Source: Anaerolineae bacterium
GTDB lineage: Bacteria; Chloroflexota; Anaerolineae; 4572-78; J111
Length of the DNA: 50,423 nucleotides
Reading direction: 5' to 3'
Assembly (NCBI GenBank): GCA_016931895.1
Contig: JAFGDY010000091.1
Coordinates: 1 to 50,423 of the forward strand
The notes beneath the pieces were generated by a model. It was not told where the DNA came from and did not search any database. It worked only from the letters and a program-made list of their open reading frames with translations. This document shows positions 23,401-32,629 of the stretch, one piece after another (the first letter of the stretch is position 1; every line of letters begins with the position of its first letter). The position numbers and the translations under genes were made by a program.

Positions 23401-24348
23401 TTGAAAATTCTTGTCACCGGCAGTAGCGGCCAGATTGGCACCAATTTATGCCTGGCCTTGATTCAAAAAGGCATTTCCGTTTTGGGCATTGACTGGCGGG
23501 AAAACACCTGGACGGCCAAAATCCCCACCCTCCGGCGTAACCTGGCCCAACAGGGGATGCCGACTCCGGCGGAAATGGCAATGGCTCAGCCGGGCTTTAC
23601 CCGGCCCGACCTGGTGGTGCATCTGGCCGCCAATGCCAAAGTGCATGAATTGGTCCAGGAGCCGAGCCGCGCTCACGAAAACGCCACCATCACCTTTAAT
23701 GTTCTGGATTTCTGCCGCTGCCAGCAAACGCCCATTATTTTCAGTAGTTCCAGAGAAGTGTATGGCCGGCCCGAACCCCCCGCGGTAAAAGAAATCACCG
23801 CCGACGTGTTTCATATCCTCAGCCCCTACGCCGCCTACAAAATGGCCGACGAGATGTTGATTTATGCCTACGCCAATTGTTACAATCTCAAATACCTCAT
23901 CTTCCGTTTGAGCAACGTGTACGGCCGCTACGATAGCGACCTGGAGCGTATGACGCGCGTACTGCACATCTTCATCAGCCGGATGCGCCGGGGCCAACCC
24001 ATCACCATTTACAACCGGGCCAAACTGCTTGATTTTACCTACATTGACGATTGCATTGACGGCCTGATGTTGGGCATTGAAAAAATGCAAACTGGAGACG
24101 TGATCAACGAAACCTTTAACCTCAGCTCCGGCAGCCCGGCCACCCTGCTGCAACTGGCCGAAACGATTGCCGCCAATCTGGGCCTTACGCCCCAAATCAT
24201 TGACAAACCCACCCAGCCCGGCGAGATCAATTTTTACATTGCCGACCTCAGCAAAGCGGAAGAATTGCTGGGCTTTAAGCCCAAAGTCCCTTTTGCGGAA
24301 GGGATCAGGCGGGCCATCAATTGGACGCTGGCCTGGGAGAGAGAATAG
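23401..24348 (+). CDS. NAD-dependent epimerase/dehydratase (extended SDR)
   Basis: 315 residues starting at TTG 23401, with GGAG about ten bases upstream. Rossmann motif TGSSGQIG (6-13). The active site has SSREVYG and YAAYK (Tyr/Lys catalytic pair). A RLSNVYGRYD block and C-terminal FNLSSG, KAEELLGFKPKV are typical of nucleotide-sugar epimerases (GalE/RfbB type). It probably makes an activated sugar for surface polysaccharide. Substrate undetermined. It sits between xseA and xseB in one run, with xseB starting nine bases after its stop. Confidence 0.92.
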   Translation: MKILVTGSSGQIGTNLCLALIQKGISVLGIDWRENTWTAKIPTLRRNLAQQGMPTPAEMAMAQPGFTRPDLVVHLAANAKVHELVQEPSRAHENATITFNVLDFCRCQQTPIIFSSSREVYGRPEPPAVKEITADVFHILSPYAAYKMADEMLIYAYANCYNLKYLIFRLSNVYGRYDSDLERMTRVLHIFISRMRRGQPITIYNRAKLLDFTYIDDCIDGLMLGIEKMQTGDVINETFNLSSGSPATLLQLAETIAANLGLTPQIIDKPTQPGEINFYIADLSKAEELLGFKPKVPFAEGIRRAINWTLAWERE

Positions 24349-24356
24349 GAAAGACC

Positions 24357-24596
24357 ATGAGCCAACAGAGTCAAACCAATATCGAAGCATTGAGCTTTGA
24401 GCAAGCCTATCGTGAATTGGAAGAAACAACGCAAAAATTGGAAGCCGGCAACTTACCCCTGGCCGAAGCCCTGGCCCTGTACCAGCGGGGGATGGCCCTG
24501 GCTAAACACTGCGGCCGGCAATTGGACCAGGCCGAATTGACCATTCAAGCCCTATCCCCCTCCGGCGACCTGGCCGATTTTGACGAAGAAGCCTAA
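24357..24596 (+). CDS. xseB: exodeoxyribonuclease VII small subunit
   Basis: 79 residues from ATG 24357 (AGGAAAG upstream). The open frame begins earlier at 24321 inside the SDR gene, but the added residues are not family-like. Family signature: LSFEQAYRELEETTQKLEAGNLPLAEALALYQRG followed by a C-terminal acidic tail. It forms the helical partner of XseA. Confidence 0.95.
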   Translation: MSQQSQTNIEALSFEQAYRELEETTQKLEAGNLPLAEALALYQRGMALAKHCGRQLDQAELTIQALSPSGDLADFDEEA

Positions 24597-24607
24597 GTGG
24601 CCCGGCC

Positions 24608-27046
24608 ATGCTGAACGCGGTTTACTGGTTCCAGCCCGACCCCGGCCCCTTGACCGCCAAAGCCTGGCTGATTTATGCCTTTTACGTGTTTTTTTTTCTG
24701 GGGTGGGTGGCCTGGTCAGGTTGGCAACTACTTCGCCCGCCGGTTCATAAAAGTGGAGGCGCGGCTTTTCACCTGCCTCATTTTGAACTGGCGATTGGCC
24801 TGGCGGGGCTGGCCCTGGTGGGGGCGCGGCTGGCCCTGGTGCCGGGCTGGTCGGCCCGCATCTGGCCGCCGCTGCTGCTGGGCCTGACCTTGAGTGGGCC
24901 GGCCCTCAGAGTTTGGGCCTCTCGTCCCACCGCCCCCCTGGACCATGCCTGGGCGCTGCTGACCTTCCGGGAGGTTGGCCCGCCCCTGCCGTTACGCTGG
25001 CAGCTAGGGCTGTGGGCCTTCCACCTGGCGGGCCTGGCCGGGTGGGTGCGCGCTGTGGGCCGGCCTTTCTGGTGGAGTGTGGTTTTGTGGAACGCCCTCC
25101 TGGCCCTTCAGCTATTACTGGCCGGGCTGACTTCCCCTCACCGGCGGCGAATCTACGTAACGCCCTTACTGCCGCTGGGCCTGGCCTACTTCAGCGCCGG
25201 CTTGTGTTTGTTGTTCAACCTGCCCCAATCCACCCTACCTGTGCCCACCTACCCCGGCCTGGCCACGCTCTATTGGCTGCCCTTCTATCTGAGCAGTATG
25301 ACCGTGGCCGCGGTGCTGTATACCCTGCTGCTGGAACTGTTCTACTTAAAGCGAAACCTCACCCGTATAATGGTTTACCCCTTAGCCGGCCTCCTTATTG
25401 CAGCTTCGTTGGGCTGGCTGGCCTTTGAACTGTTCAGCCATCGCACCCACGGCGTCACCGGCACCGATCCCTACGGTTACGCCCAGGTGGCGGTTGACCT
25501 AGTTGAGCGCGGCACCGTTTTGCATCAGTTTGATCTGTTCCCCCGTATTGCCGATTTACCCCTGGCCTGGGCCCCGGTGATTGCCCTGGGGTATCACCTG
25601 CCGCTCAACGCCGCCGGCCAGGCCGCCAGCGTGTGGCCGTTAGGTATGTCTATCCTGTTGGCCGGCGGATACCGTTTATTCGGCGAATCCGGCCTGTATA
25701 TCACAACGCCGCTGCTGGCTCTGCTCACGGCCTTAAGCGTAGGCTGGCTCACCCTGGTCACCGCAATGGACCGGTTCCGCTTTAAGGATGGCCTGCCCCC
25801 CGCTTGGGCCTTTATGGCCGGAGGCGCGGCCCTGTTAGTTTGGGCCACCTCTTACGAAGTGGTTGACCGCGCCCTGGTGCCAATGGCCGACGTGGCCGCC
25901 GCCCTGTTCACCACGCTTATGTGGCTGGCCTTGCTCAAAGTGCATCACAAATCAAAAGAGCTTTTGCCGCCCTTTGGGTCTTATCTCATGCCGGCTTTCA
26001 TTGCCGGCCTGGCCCTGGGCCTGGCCTTTGATGTGCGGTATACCCAATTGATGTTGGGCGCCAGCCTGATCCTTGGCCTGGCCTGGTTAAGAGGAGTTAC
26101 GCGCCGGCAACAAGCCGCATTATTGGCCCTGAGCGGGGCGGGGGCGCTGCTCACCGCTCTGCCCGACATCGTCTACCGCTGGCGCGTATTTGGCAGCCCC
26201 CTGGCTAACCCGCAGGCCCGTGAACTGGCCCACTTTGCCCCGGCCAATATCGGGCCTACTTTCACCGGTATTTTTCAAGAGATGTTCCGAGGGCCTGAAC
26301 TTGGCCTGCTGGCTCCCTTTCTATTGGTCGGCCTTATCTGGCACTGGCGACAAGACCGGCGCGGCTGGCTCATCCTGGCCGCCGGCGCGCTGGCCGTGCT
26401 GCTTTTGCAATTGCCCTACCAGTCGCTGCGCTTGCGCGATCTGCTTCCTTTATTCCCTTTATTGGCGGTCTGGACCGGCCTGGGCTGGACCTGGACGTGG
26501 CGCTTACTGGTCAACGCGCCCCTGCGTCCGGCAAAAATGCCCCCCCGCCTGGCCAATCTTCTGATTATGGGCGCCATCTGCCTGACCCTGCTGTTGCCCC
26601 TGGTGCGCATTACGCCCCTGGTAACGCGCGCCTGGCAACCCCACCGTGCCTCATTTGGTTACGTCACCATCTCTGAACGAGCGGCGCTGGCCAAAATAAA
26701 CCTATTCACCCCTGACCCCGCCGCTATTGGCGTCCACTATAATGGTGGGGCCATCACCCTGCATAGCCAGCGCTGGATATTTTATCCCGGCGGCTGGACT
26801 GAAGCCGAATTATCTTGTTTTCTGGCCCGCATGGCCCATCACGGCACGCCTGTTTTCCTGCTCAACGACGGCCCTTCGGTGCAGCCCACCATTGCCCGGT
26901 TGGCTGCCGCCGCCCGGCTGCGGCCCATTGCCTGTTTGGACGTTCCCCTGCCGGCGGGCGACGACGCCAGCGGCCAGTTGTATGAGGTGTTGGGGAGTAA
27001 AACTTATTCTGAAACCAATTGTAAACCGGAGAATAAACTTTATTGA
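24608..27046 (+). CDS. polytopic membrane protein, GT-C glycosyltransferase-like
   Basis: 812 residues with roughly 16-18 hydrophobic segments over residues 15-680 and an extracytoplasmic C-terminal domain (about 690-812). The layout resembles GT-C glycosyltransferases that use polyprenyl-phosphate sugars. An HGVTGTDPYGYAQ loop after a membrane helix (about residue 280) could carry the acidic catalytic residue. No close family recognised. It begins 11 bases after xseB and shares strand and run with it. It could glycosylate surface proteins or polymers together with the neighbouring deacetylase (inference). Confidence 0.78.
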   Translation: MLNAVYWFQPDPGPLTAKAWLIYAFYVFFFLGWVAWSGWQLLRPPVHKSGGAAFHLPHFELAIGLAGLALVGARLALVPGWSARIWPPLLLGLTLSGPALRVWASRPTAPLDHAWALLTFREVGPPLPLRWQLGLWAFHLAGLAGWVRAVGRPFWWSVVLWNALLALQLLLAGLTSPHRRRIYVTPLLPLGLAYFSAGLCLLFNLPQSTLPVPTYPGLATLYWLPFYLSSMTVAAVLYTLLLELFYLKRNLTRIMVYPLAGLLIAASLGWLAFELFSHRTHGVTGTDPYGYAQVAVDLVERGTVLHQFDLFPRIADLPLAWAPVIALGYHLPLNAAGQAASVWPLGMSILLAGGYRLFGESGLYITTPLLALLTALSVGWLTLVTAMDRFRFKDGLPPAWAFMAGGAALLVWATSYEVVDRALVPMADVAAALFTTLMWLALLKVHHKSKELLPPFGSYLMPAFIAGLALGLAFDVRYTQLMLGASLILGLAWLRGVTRRQQAALLALSGAGALLTALPDIVYRWRVFGSPLANPQARELAHFAPANIGPTFTGIFQEMFRGPELGLLAPFLLVGLIWHWRQDRRGWLILAAGALAVLLLQLPYQSLRLRDLLPLFPLLAVWTGLGWTWTWRLLVNAPLRPAKMPPRLANLLIMGAICLTLLLPLVRITPLVTRAWQPHRASFGYVTISERAALAKINLFTPDPAAIGVHYNGGAITLHSQRWIFYPGGWTEAELSCFLARMAHHGTPVFLLNDGPSVQPTIARLAAAARLRPIACLDVPLPAGDDASGQLYEVLGSKTYSETNCKPENKLY

Positions 27047-27063
27047 CACTCATCCCTTCTATT

Positions 27064-27092
27064 TTGACATCCCCCCGCCCTCCACGTATACT
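27064..27092 (+). promoter_or_regulatory. Promoter of the polysaccharide deacetylase gene
   Basis: TTGACA (27064-27069), 17 bases, TATACT (27087-27092). Start point near 27099, about 31 bases before ATG 27130. Confidence 0.8.
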
Positions 27093-27129
27093 TTAAGTTT
27101 GATTTTATTACCGTCAGGTGTTTTAAATT

Positions 27130-28215
27130 ATGTCAATCACGCGGGGACTGGCCAGGCGGATACTGGCCCGTTATTGGTTTATTGTTCCCATTTTTATCCT
27201 GATCGTAGGCCTGCAACTTGGCGCCGGCTTTATGGTATTCAAAAGTATTGGCCTGGGCCTGCAAATCATCGGGCCGGCAGGGCAACAAAACGACGCCCCG
27301 CCTTCTCTACCGCCCTTCTCCTTGTCCTTGCCGGGCCGGCCAACGTCCACGCCTGCCAAAACGCCGGCCCCTTTGGGCTCCGCCACCTTTACCCCCAGCC
27401 CTACCCGCACCCCCACCCCCCTTCACACCCCCACCGGCACGCTCACGCCCAGCAAAACACCCACGCCTTCGGCCACGCCCACCAACACCTTGACCCCCAC
27501 CCCGGAACCAACGCCCCTGGGCCAGGGTTTTACGCTGCAAGTGCCTATTCTTATGTACCACTACCTTTCCGCGCCCCCGGCCGACGCCGACGTCTATCGT
27601 CTGGACCTTTCGGTAACACCGGAACAATTTGAAAGCCACCTGGCCTATCTGCGCCAGGCCGGCTACGAAACCATCACTATGCAACAACTCGCCTATGCCC
27701 TCAGCCGGCAAACGCCCCTGCCGCCCCAACCCATCATCATCACCTTTGACGACGGCTACCGCGACAATTACGAAAATGCCTTCCCCCTGCTACGCAAATA
27801 CGGTTACACCGGCGTCTTTTTCATCTTTACCTACCCCCTTGACTTTGCCGATCCCCACTACCTCACCTGGGATATGGTCGCAGAGATGCACCGGGCCGGC
27901 ATGGAATTTGGCTCCCACAGCTATCGCCATTACGACATGCGCGGGCAAGACGTTGACTTTCTCGTCTACGAAATCCTGGCTTCCAAAGAAGCCATTGAGG
28001 CCCACACCGGCGAGCCGGTCCGTTTTTTCTCCTACCCCGCCGGAAGCTACGATGACCTGACCATCCGGGTGCTCGACTCCGCCCACTTCTGGAACGCCGT
28101 CACCACCGAATGGGGCATTGAGCACGCTTTTGCCAACCGCTTTGAGCTGCCCCGTCTCCGCGTGCGCGGCACCGACACGGCGGCGGATTTGGCGCATAAA
28201 TTAAATTCGTTTTAA
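27130..28215 (+). CDS. membrane-anchored polysaccharide deacetylase (NodB/CE4)
   Basis: 361 residues. An N-terminal membrane anchor (about 15-40) and a Thr/Pro-rich linker (about 60-135) precede a NodB domain. Motif 1 is TFDDGYRDN (Asp-Asp), motif 2 is GSHSYRHYD (metal His pair), motif 3 is FFSYPAGSYDD. An N-terminal MYHYLS block matches the PgaB/IcaB-like subgroup. It would remove N-acetyl groups from beta-1,4- or 1,6-linked N-acetylglucosamine polymers outside the membrane. The rqcH gene follows after 19 bases. Confidence 0.93.
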   Translation: MSITRGLARRILARYWFIVPIFILIVGLQLGAGFMVFKSIGLGLQIIGPAGQQNDAPPSLPPFSLSLPGRPTSTPAKTPAPLGSATFTPSPTRTPTPLHTPTGTLTPSKTPTPSATPTNTLTPTPEPTPLGQGFTLQVPILMYHYLSAPPADADVYRLDLSVTPEQFESHLAYLRQAGYETITMQQLAYALSRQTPLPPQPIIITFDDGYRDNYENAFPLLRKYGYTGVFFIFTYPLDFADPHYLTWDMVAEMHRAGMEFGSHSYRHYDMRGQDVDFLVYEILASKEAIEAHTGEPVRFFSYPAGSYDDLTIRVLDSAHFWNAVTTEWGIEHAFANRFELPRLRVRGTDTAADLAHKLNSF

Positions 28216-28234
28216 CGTTGGCCTTACGTTACCC

Positions 28235-29956
28235 ATGAACTTTGATACCTTTTCTATAGCCGCTATGGCCGCCGAATTACGCCAGATTATTTTGGGCGGT
28301 CGGGTGCAGCGGGTCACCCAAATCAACTCGCTCACCTTTGGCCTGGAGATATTCGTCCATCCCACTCGCCACTACCTGATTCTTTCGGCTGAACCCCAGG
28401 CCCCGCGCTTACATTTGACAGCGGCCAAAACACGCCGCGGCACCGGCTACGATACGCCCTTAATGCTTGTTCTGCGCAAATACATGCGCGGGGCCAGGCT
28501 CAAGGCCATTGAACAGCCGCCCTACGAGCGTATTCTGCATTTTCGCTTCGACACACCCTTTGGCCCCACCGGCCTGGTGGCCGAATTATTGGGCACGCGC
28601 AGCAACCTGATTTTGCTGGATGCCGGGCAAACCATCTTGGGAGTAGCCCGTCTCTCCCACCCCGCCGCCCCCACCGGTCAGCGCCTGCTCACCCCCAACC
28701 GGCCCTACCAACCCCCACCAGCCCAGAATAAACTGCTACCCACCGAACTGAGCGAATTGACCCTGCGCCGGGAACTGGGCGAAGCCTCGCCCCAGCTTCA
28801 CCTGTCTCGTTTGCTCACCGGCGTGCTGGCCGGCGTCAGCCCTCTCCTGGCCTGGGAGATTGTCTACCGGGCTACCGGCCACGCCAATACCAAAGTGGCC
28901 CAGCTTGCCGAGTTAACGCCGCTGCTCAAGGCCTTTGACGAACTGTTTGACCACCTCCGGCAAAACCAGTGGCAGCCCACCCTGGCTTTTGACAAAGATG
29001 GCCTGCCGACGGCCTTTGCCCCTTATCCCCTCCACCACCTGGCCCACACCCAACCCACTACCACCTTCTCTGCCGCCGTAGAAACCTACTTTGCCGAAGC
29101 CGCTGCCGGGTACGCCGCCGCCAAAACGCCCTTAGCGCAAGCCATTGGCGACGCCCGCCAAAAACTCGCCCGCCGCCGCGAACGGCTGCAAGAAGATGCC
29201 GCCGCCCTGGCCAATCCCCTGGCCTTTAAGGAACAGGGCGAAATGATCCTGGCTTGCGCCCATCAAATTCAACCGGGGCAAAAAGAATTGGTGGTTGATT
29301 GGCTGCCCGGCGAGTCGCCCGCCGTGATCGCCCTCAACCCGGCCCTCTCCCCCGGCGACAACGCCCAACAATACTTCAACCGCTACCGCAAAGCCCAACG
29401 CGCCGCCGAAGAAATTCCGGCCCAACTTAAAAATGTTGAATTGGAAGAAAGTTACCTGGAACAGTTAGAGCAGGATTTAGCCATGGCCGAAGACCGCCCG
29501 GAAATTGACGTGATTGCCGAGGCCCTGGCCGAAGTAGGCTACTATCGCTCCAAAAAAGAGCGCAAACAACGCCAAAAACAGGCGACCGGCCGTTACCTGC
29601 GCCTGGCCGCGCCCAAGGGGGCCACCGTGTGGGTGGGCAAAAACGCCCTGCAAAACGCGCACCTCACCTTTAACCGCGCCGCCCCGGACGACCTGTGGCT
29701 ACACGCGCGTAACGTCCCTGGCGCGCACGTTGTCATCCCTACCGCCCAGGGTTTGCCTGCCGAAGCAGACGTTTTTTGGGCCGCCGGTGTGGCCGCTTAT
29801 TACTCCCGCGCCCGCCACGATACCGGCGTAGAAGTGGACGTAACCCTCAAAAAACACGTCCGGGCCATCAAAGGCGCTGCCCCGGGCCTGGTCACCTACC
29901 GTAACGAATCTACTTTGCGGGTGGCGCCAATAGCGCCGGAGGGGGATAATGAATGA
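28235..29956 (+). CDS. rqcH: NFACT family ribosome-quality-control protein RqcH (Rqc2 homologue)
   Basis: 573 residues, full length. The NFACT-N domain opens with MNFDTFSIAAMAAELRQI and the GGRVQRV block. Paired helix-hairpin-helix and a coiled coil cover about 290-430. NFACT-R is C-terminal with WVGKNALQNAHLTF, DDLWLHARNVPGAHVVI and VDVTLKKHVRAIKGA. In the bacterial pathway RqcH binds stalled 50S-peptidyl-tRNA complexes and recruits tRNA-Ala to add C-terminal alanine tails for degradation. It is often annotated as fibronectin-binding protein. Cytoplasmic. Confidence 0.95.
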   Translation: MNFDTFSIAAMAAELRQIILGGRVQRVTQINSLTFGLEIFVHPTRHYLILSAEPQAPRLHLTAAKTRRGTGYDTPLMLVLRKYMRGARLKAIEQPPYERILHFRFDTPFGPTGLVAELLGTRSNLILLDAGQTILGVARLSHPAAPTGQRLLTPNRPYQPPPAQNKLLPTELSELTLRRELGEASPQLHLSRLLTGVLAGVSPLLAWEIVYRATGHANTKVAQLAELTPLLKAFDELFDHLRQNQWQPTLAFDKDGLPTAFAPYPLHHLAHTQPTTTFSAAVETYFAEAAAGYAAAKTPLAQAIGDARQKLARRRERLQEDAAALANPLAFKEQGEMILACAHQIQPGQKELVVDWLPGESPAVIALNPALSPGDNAQQYFNRYRKAQRAAEEIPAQLKNVELEESYLEQLEQDLAMAEDRPEIDVIAEALAEVGYYRSKKERKQRQKQATGRYLRLAAPKGATVWVGKNALQNAHLTFNRAAPDDLWLHARNVPGAHVVIPTAQGLPAEADVFWAAGVAAYYSRARHDTGVEVDVTLKKHVRAIKGAAPGLVTYRNESTLRVAPIAPEGDNE

Positions 29957-30026
29957 TTGAACCGCAATTGTGGATATACCAAGATGCGGTTACAATACCT
30001 TATACCGATATGCAGAGAGGAGAGCC

Positions 30027-30413
30027 ATGATGGCCAATCGGTCTGGGGATTGGTTTGTCCAGGCAGAACGGGACCTTGAACAGGCCAATTCGTCGCGCGC
30101 AGAAAAGCGCCACGAATGGGCCTGTTTTGCCGCTCAGCAAGCTGCTGAAAAAGCAGTGAAGGCGCTTCATTTGGCATTGGGACAAGAGGCCTGGGGTCAC
30201 ATGGTGGCCCGCTTGCTGCAAGAACTACCTGTTCCGGTGACAACCAATTTGATTGAAAAAGCGCAAGTGTTAGATGGTTTCTACATTCCCACCCGATACG
30301 CCAATGGACACCCGGAAGGCCCACCCTTTGCCCACTATGGAGATTTACAAAGTCGCGAGGCAATTCAATATGCCGGTGAAATCCTTGAATTCGTCCGTAC
30401 TCAAATGGCCTGA
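30027..30413 (+). CDS. HEPN-domain toxin of a HEPN/MNT pair
   Basis: 128 residues from ATG 30027 (GAGAGGAG upstream); the open frame from 29970 has no ribosome site. The helix CFAAQQAAEKAVKALHLALG is diagnostic of HEPN. A candidate RNase motif R90-x4-H95 (TRYANGH) lies at the usual site; a second R24-x4-H29 occurs earlier. HEPN toxins of this type cut RNA, often tRNA, and are silenced by AMPylation from the paired MNT enzyme. The reading frame overlaps the MNT gene by 44 bases. Confidence 0.88.
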   Translation: MMANRSGDWFVQAERDLEQANSSRAEKRHEWACFAAQQAAEKAVKALHLALGQEAWGHMVARLLQELPVPVTTNLIEKAQVLDGFYIPTRYANGHPEGPPFAHYGDLQSREAIQYAGEILEFVRTQMA

Positions 30414-30738
30414 TCAAGCCCAGATTGGCCGGGCAGTGCAACAATGGGCTAACCGAGAAGCACCCCGGCACGCTGAATTGATACGGCTGGGATATTTTGG
30501 CTCTTATGCCCGCGGTGATTGGGGCGTAGGCAGCGATCTGGATTTGATTGCCGTAGTCAGCGAAACAGATGAGCCGTTTGAACGGCGAGCGTTAACCTGG
30601 AACCTAACCTCCCTGCCGGTTCCGGCGGAACTTCTGGTTTATACTCAGGCCGAGTGGGAGCAACTACAAGCCAGGGGGGGACGTTTTGCCCAAACCCTGC
30701 GCCAGGAAGTTGTCTGGTTGGATACGTCCCAAACTTGA
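30370..30738 (+). CDS. minimal nucleotidyltransferase (MNT) antitoxin
   Basis: 122 residues from ATG 30370, chosen for its GAGG ribosome site nine bases upstream; the frame is open back to 30274. The catalytic signature GS-x10-D-x-D is complete (Gly44, Ser45, Asp56, Asp58 in GSYARGDWGVGSDLDLI). MNT partners transfer AMP from ATP to a tyrosine on the HEPN toxin. It completes the toxin-antitoxin pair with the gene at 30027. Confidence 0.9.
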   Translation: MPVKSLNSSVLKWPDQAQIGRAVQQWANREAPRHAELIRLGYFGSYARGDWGVGSDLDLIAVVSETDEPFERRALTWNLTSLPVPAELLVYTQAEWEQLQARGGRFAQTLRQEVVWLDTSQT

Positions 30739-30850
30739 ATGTATTCTTTTCCCTTCCGACAGGTATTTAGAAAAAAGTTTTTATTTTTTGCCGGGCAGAA
30801 ACACAACAATGTCCTGGCTCTAGCCAACAGCCAACGCGCCAAGAGAGGCC

Positions 30851-31525
30851 ATGCTCTATCTGGTAGCCACCCCCATTGGAAATTTAAGCGACATCACCCT
30901 GCGCGCGTTAGAAACGCTGGGCCAGGTTGACCTGATTGCCAGCGAAGACACCCGCAAAACCGGTCGGCTGCTCAAACATTACCAGATCGGCAAACCCCAA
31001 CTCTCCTTTCACGAACACAACGAGACGCGGGCCGGCGAGAAAATTATGGCGTTGCTAGAACAAGGTCAATCCGTGGCCCTGGTCACCAACGCCGGCACGC
31101 CCGGCATCTCCGACCCCGGCTTCACCCTGGTCCGCCGGGCCATTGACGCGGGCCTGGAAGTGACCATGATTCCGGGTCCCAGCGCCCTGGTGATGGCCCT
31201 GGTGTTGTCGGGCCTGCCAGTGCACAGCTTTACCTTTCGCGGTTTTCCCCCGCGCAAGGCCGGCCCGCGGCGGCGTTTTTTCCAGGTAGACCAGGAGTCG
31301 CCCCACACCCTGATTTATTACGAGAGTCCCTACCGCCTCAAAGCCTGCCTGGCCGACGCTCTGGAGATCTTTGGCAATCGCAAAGCCGCCATCGCCAACG
31401 ACCTGACCAAACTGTACGAATCGGTCCAACGCGGCGCCCTGGCCGAGTTGGTCAGCGAAACGGAAAACGTTGAACCCCGCGGCGAGTATACCATTGTGAT
31501 TGCGGGCACCGAAAGTAGAGTATAA
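30851..31525 (+). CDS. rsmI: 16S rRNA (cytidine1402-2'-O)-methyltransferase
   Basis: 224 residues, a tetrapyrrole-methylase-fold enzyme. Signatures: [65 protein letters not shown] and FRGFPPRK. It methylates the ribose of C1402 in the ribosomal P site. It lacks the C-terminal extension (about 50 residues) of E. coli RsmI, which is common outside Proteobacteria. A GAGAGG ribosome site precedes it. It opens a run of four RNA-modification genes spaced 3, 15 and -4 bases. Confidence 0.96.
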   Translation: MLYLVATPIGNLSDITLRALETLGQVDLIASEDTRKTGRLLKHYQIGKPQLSFHEHNETRAGEKIMALLEQGQSVALVTNAGTPGISDPGFTLVRRAIDAGLEVTMIPGPSALVMALVLSGLPVHSFTFRGFPPRKAGPRRRFFQVDQESPHTLIYYESPYRLKACLADALEIFGNRKAAIANDLTKLYESVQRGALAELVSETENVEPRGEYTIVIAGTESRV

Positions 31526-31528
31526 ACC

Positions 31529-32614
31529 ATGCCTCCGGCCAGAAACATTTTAAACCTCCCCTACGGCCGGCTATCCCTCCCGGCTTTCCTGCCCGACGCC
31601 ACCCGCGGCGTGGTGCGTGCCGTGGACAGCGCCGACCTGGAACGCTGCGGCGTGCAGGCCCTGGTGATGAACACCTTTCACCTGATGCAGCGGCCTGGCT
31701 CGTCCACCGTGCAGGCCCTGGGCGGGCTGCATCAAATGGCGGGTTGGCCGCGGCCCATTGTCACCGACTCCGGCGGCTTTCAGGCTTACTCCCTGATCCG
31801 ACAAAACCCCAAAAACGGACGTTTGAGCGAGCAGGGCCTCACCTTCTGGCCGGAAGGCGCCGCGCGGAAATACCAACTCACCCCGGAAAAAACCATCCAG
31901 TTGCAAATGAACTACGGCGCCGATATTGTGATCTGCCTGGACGACTGCACCCATCCCCACGACCCCCGCGAAACCCAGGAGATTTCCGTGCGCCGGACCA
32001 TTTCCTGGGCCAAACGCGGCCAAAACACCTTCCGGCGGCTCATTGAACAAAAAAACCTTGCTGTAGAACAACAACCCAAACTATACGCCGTGATCCAGGG
32101 CGGAGATTTCCGCGACCTGCGGCGGGCGTGCGCGGAGGAGTTACTGGCCATTGGCTTTGACGGGTATGGTTACGGCGGCTGGCCCCTGGATGCGGCCGGC
32201 CATTTACTCACCGAAACCCTGGCTTACATCCGGGAACTGGTACCGCCGGAGTATCCCCTGCACGCCCTGGGCGTCGGACACCCGGCCAACGTGGTCGCCT
32301 GCGCCCGGCTGGGCTACGATCTATTCGACAGCGCTATGCCTACCCGCGATGCCCGGCGCGGCCGGTTGTACGCTTTTACGACTGAAACCGGCCTGGCCGG
32401 GGAATGGTTCACCTACGTTTACGCTCCCGACAACAAACACATCAAAACCGATGCGCCCGTATCGCCCTATTGCGATTGTTTGTGCTGCGCCAATTACTCG
32501 TTGGGTTATCTGCATCATTTATTCAAAATTAACGACAATCTCTTCTTCCGGCTGGCCACCATCCACAATCTCCGCTTTATGACCCAACTGACCGAACGGT
32601 TGCGCGATTTTTAA
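31529..32614 (+). CDS. divergent tRNA-guanine transglycosylase (Tgt family)
   Basis: 361 residues. Family hallmarks are present: NTFHLMQRPG, TDSGGFQ, the catalytic-Asp block FDSAMPTRDARRG and the zinc site CDCLCC..H. The active-site entrance is altered. PVGT near the N-terminus is replaced by PDAT, and the loop normally reading GGLAVGE reads GGWPLDA. These contact the base in known enzymes, so substrate or partner may differ from queuosine precursor exchange in tRNA anticodons. It lies three bases after rsmI and 15 before the Rmt-like genes. Confidence 0.88.
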   Translation: MPPARNILNLPYGRLSLPAFLPDATRGVVRAVDSADLERCGVQALVMNTFHLMQRPGSSTVQALGGLHQMAGWPRPIVTDSGGFQAYSLIRQNPKNGRLSEQGLTFWPEGAARKYQLTPEKTIQLQMNYGADIVICLDDCTHPHDPRETQEISVRRTISWAKRGQNTFRRLIEQKNLAVEQQPKLYAVIQGGDFRDLRRACAEELLAIGFDGYGYGGWPLDAAGHLLTETLAYIRELVPPEYPLHALGVGHPANVVACARLGYDLFDSAMPTRDARRGRLYAFTTETGLAGEWFTYVYAPDNKHIKTDAPVSPYCDCLCCANYSLGYLHHLFKINDNLFFRLATIHNLRFMTQLTERLRDF

Positions 32615-32629
32615 GATTCTCTAAAAATT

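Noticed and set aside
23446-24429. 327-codon open frame on the minus strand
   Set aside because: Antisense shadow of the SDR epimerase, which has clear Rossmann and catalytic motifs.
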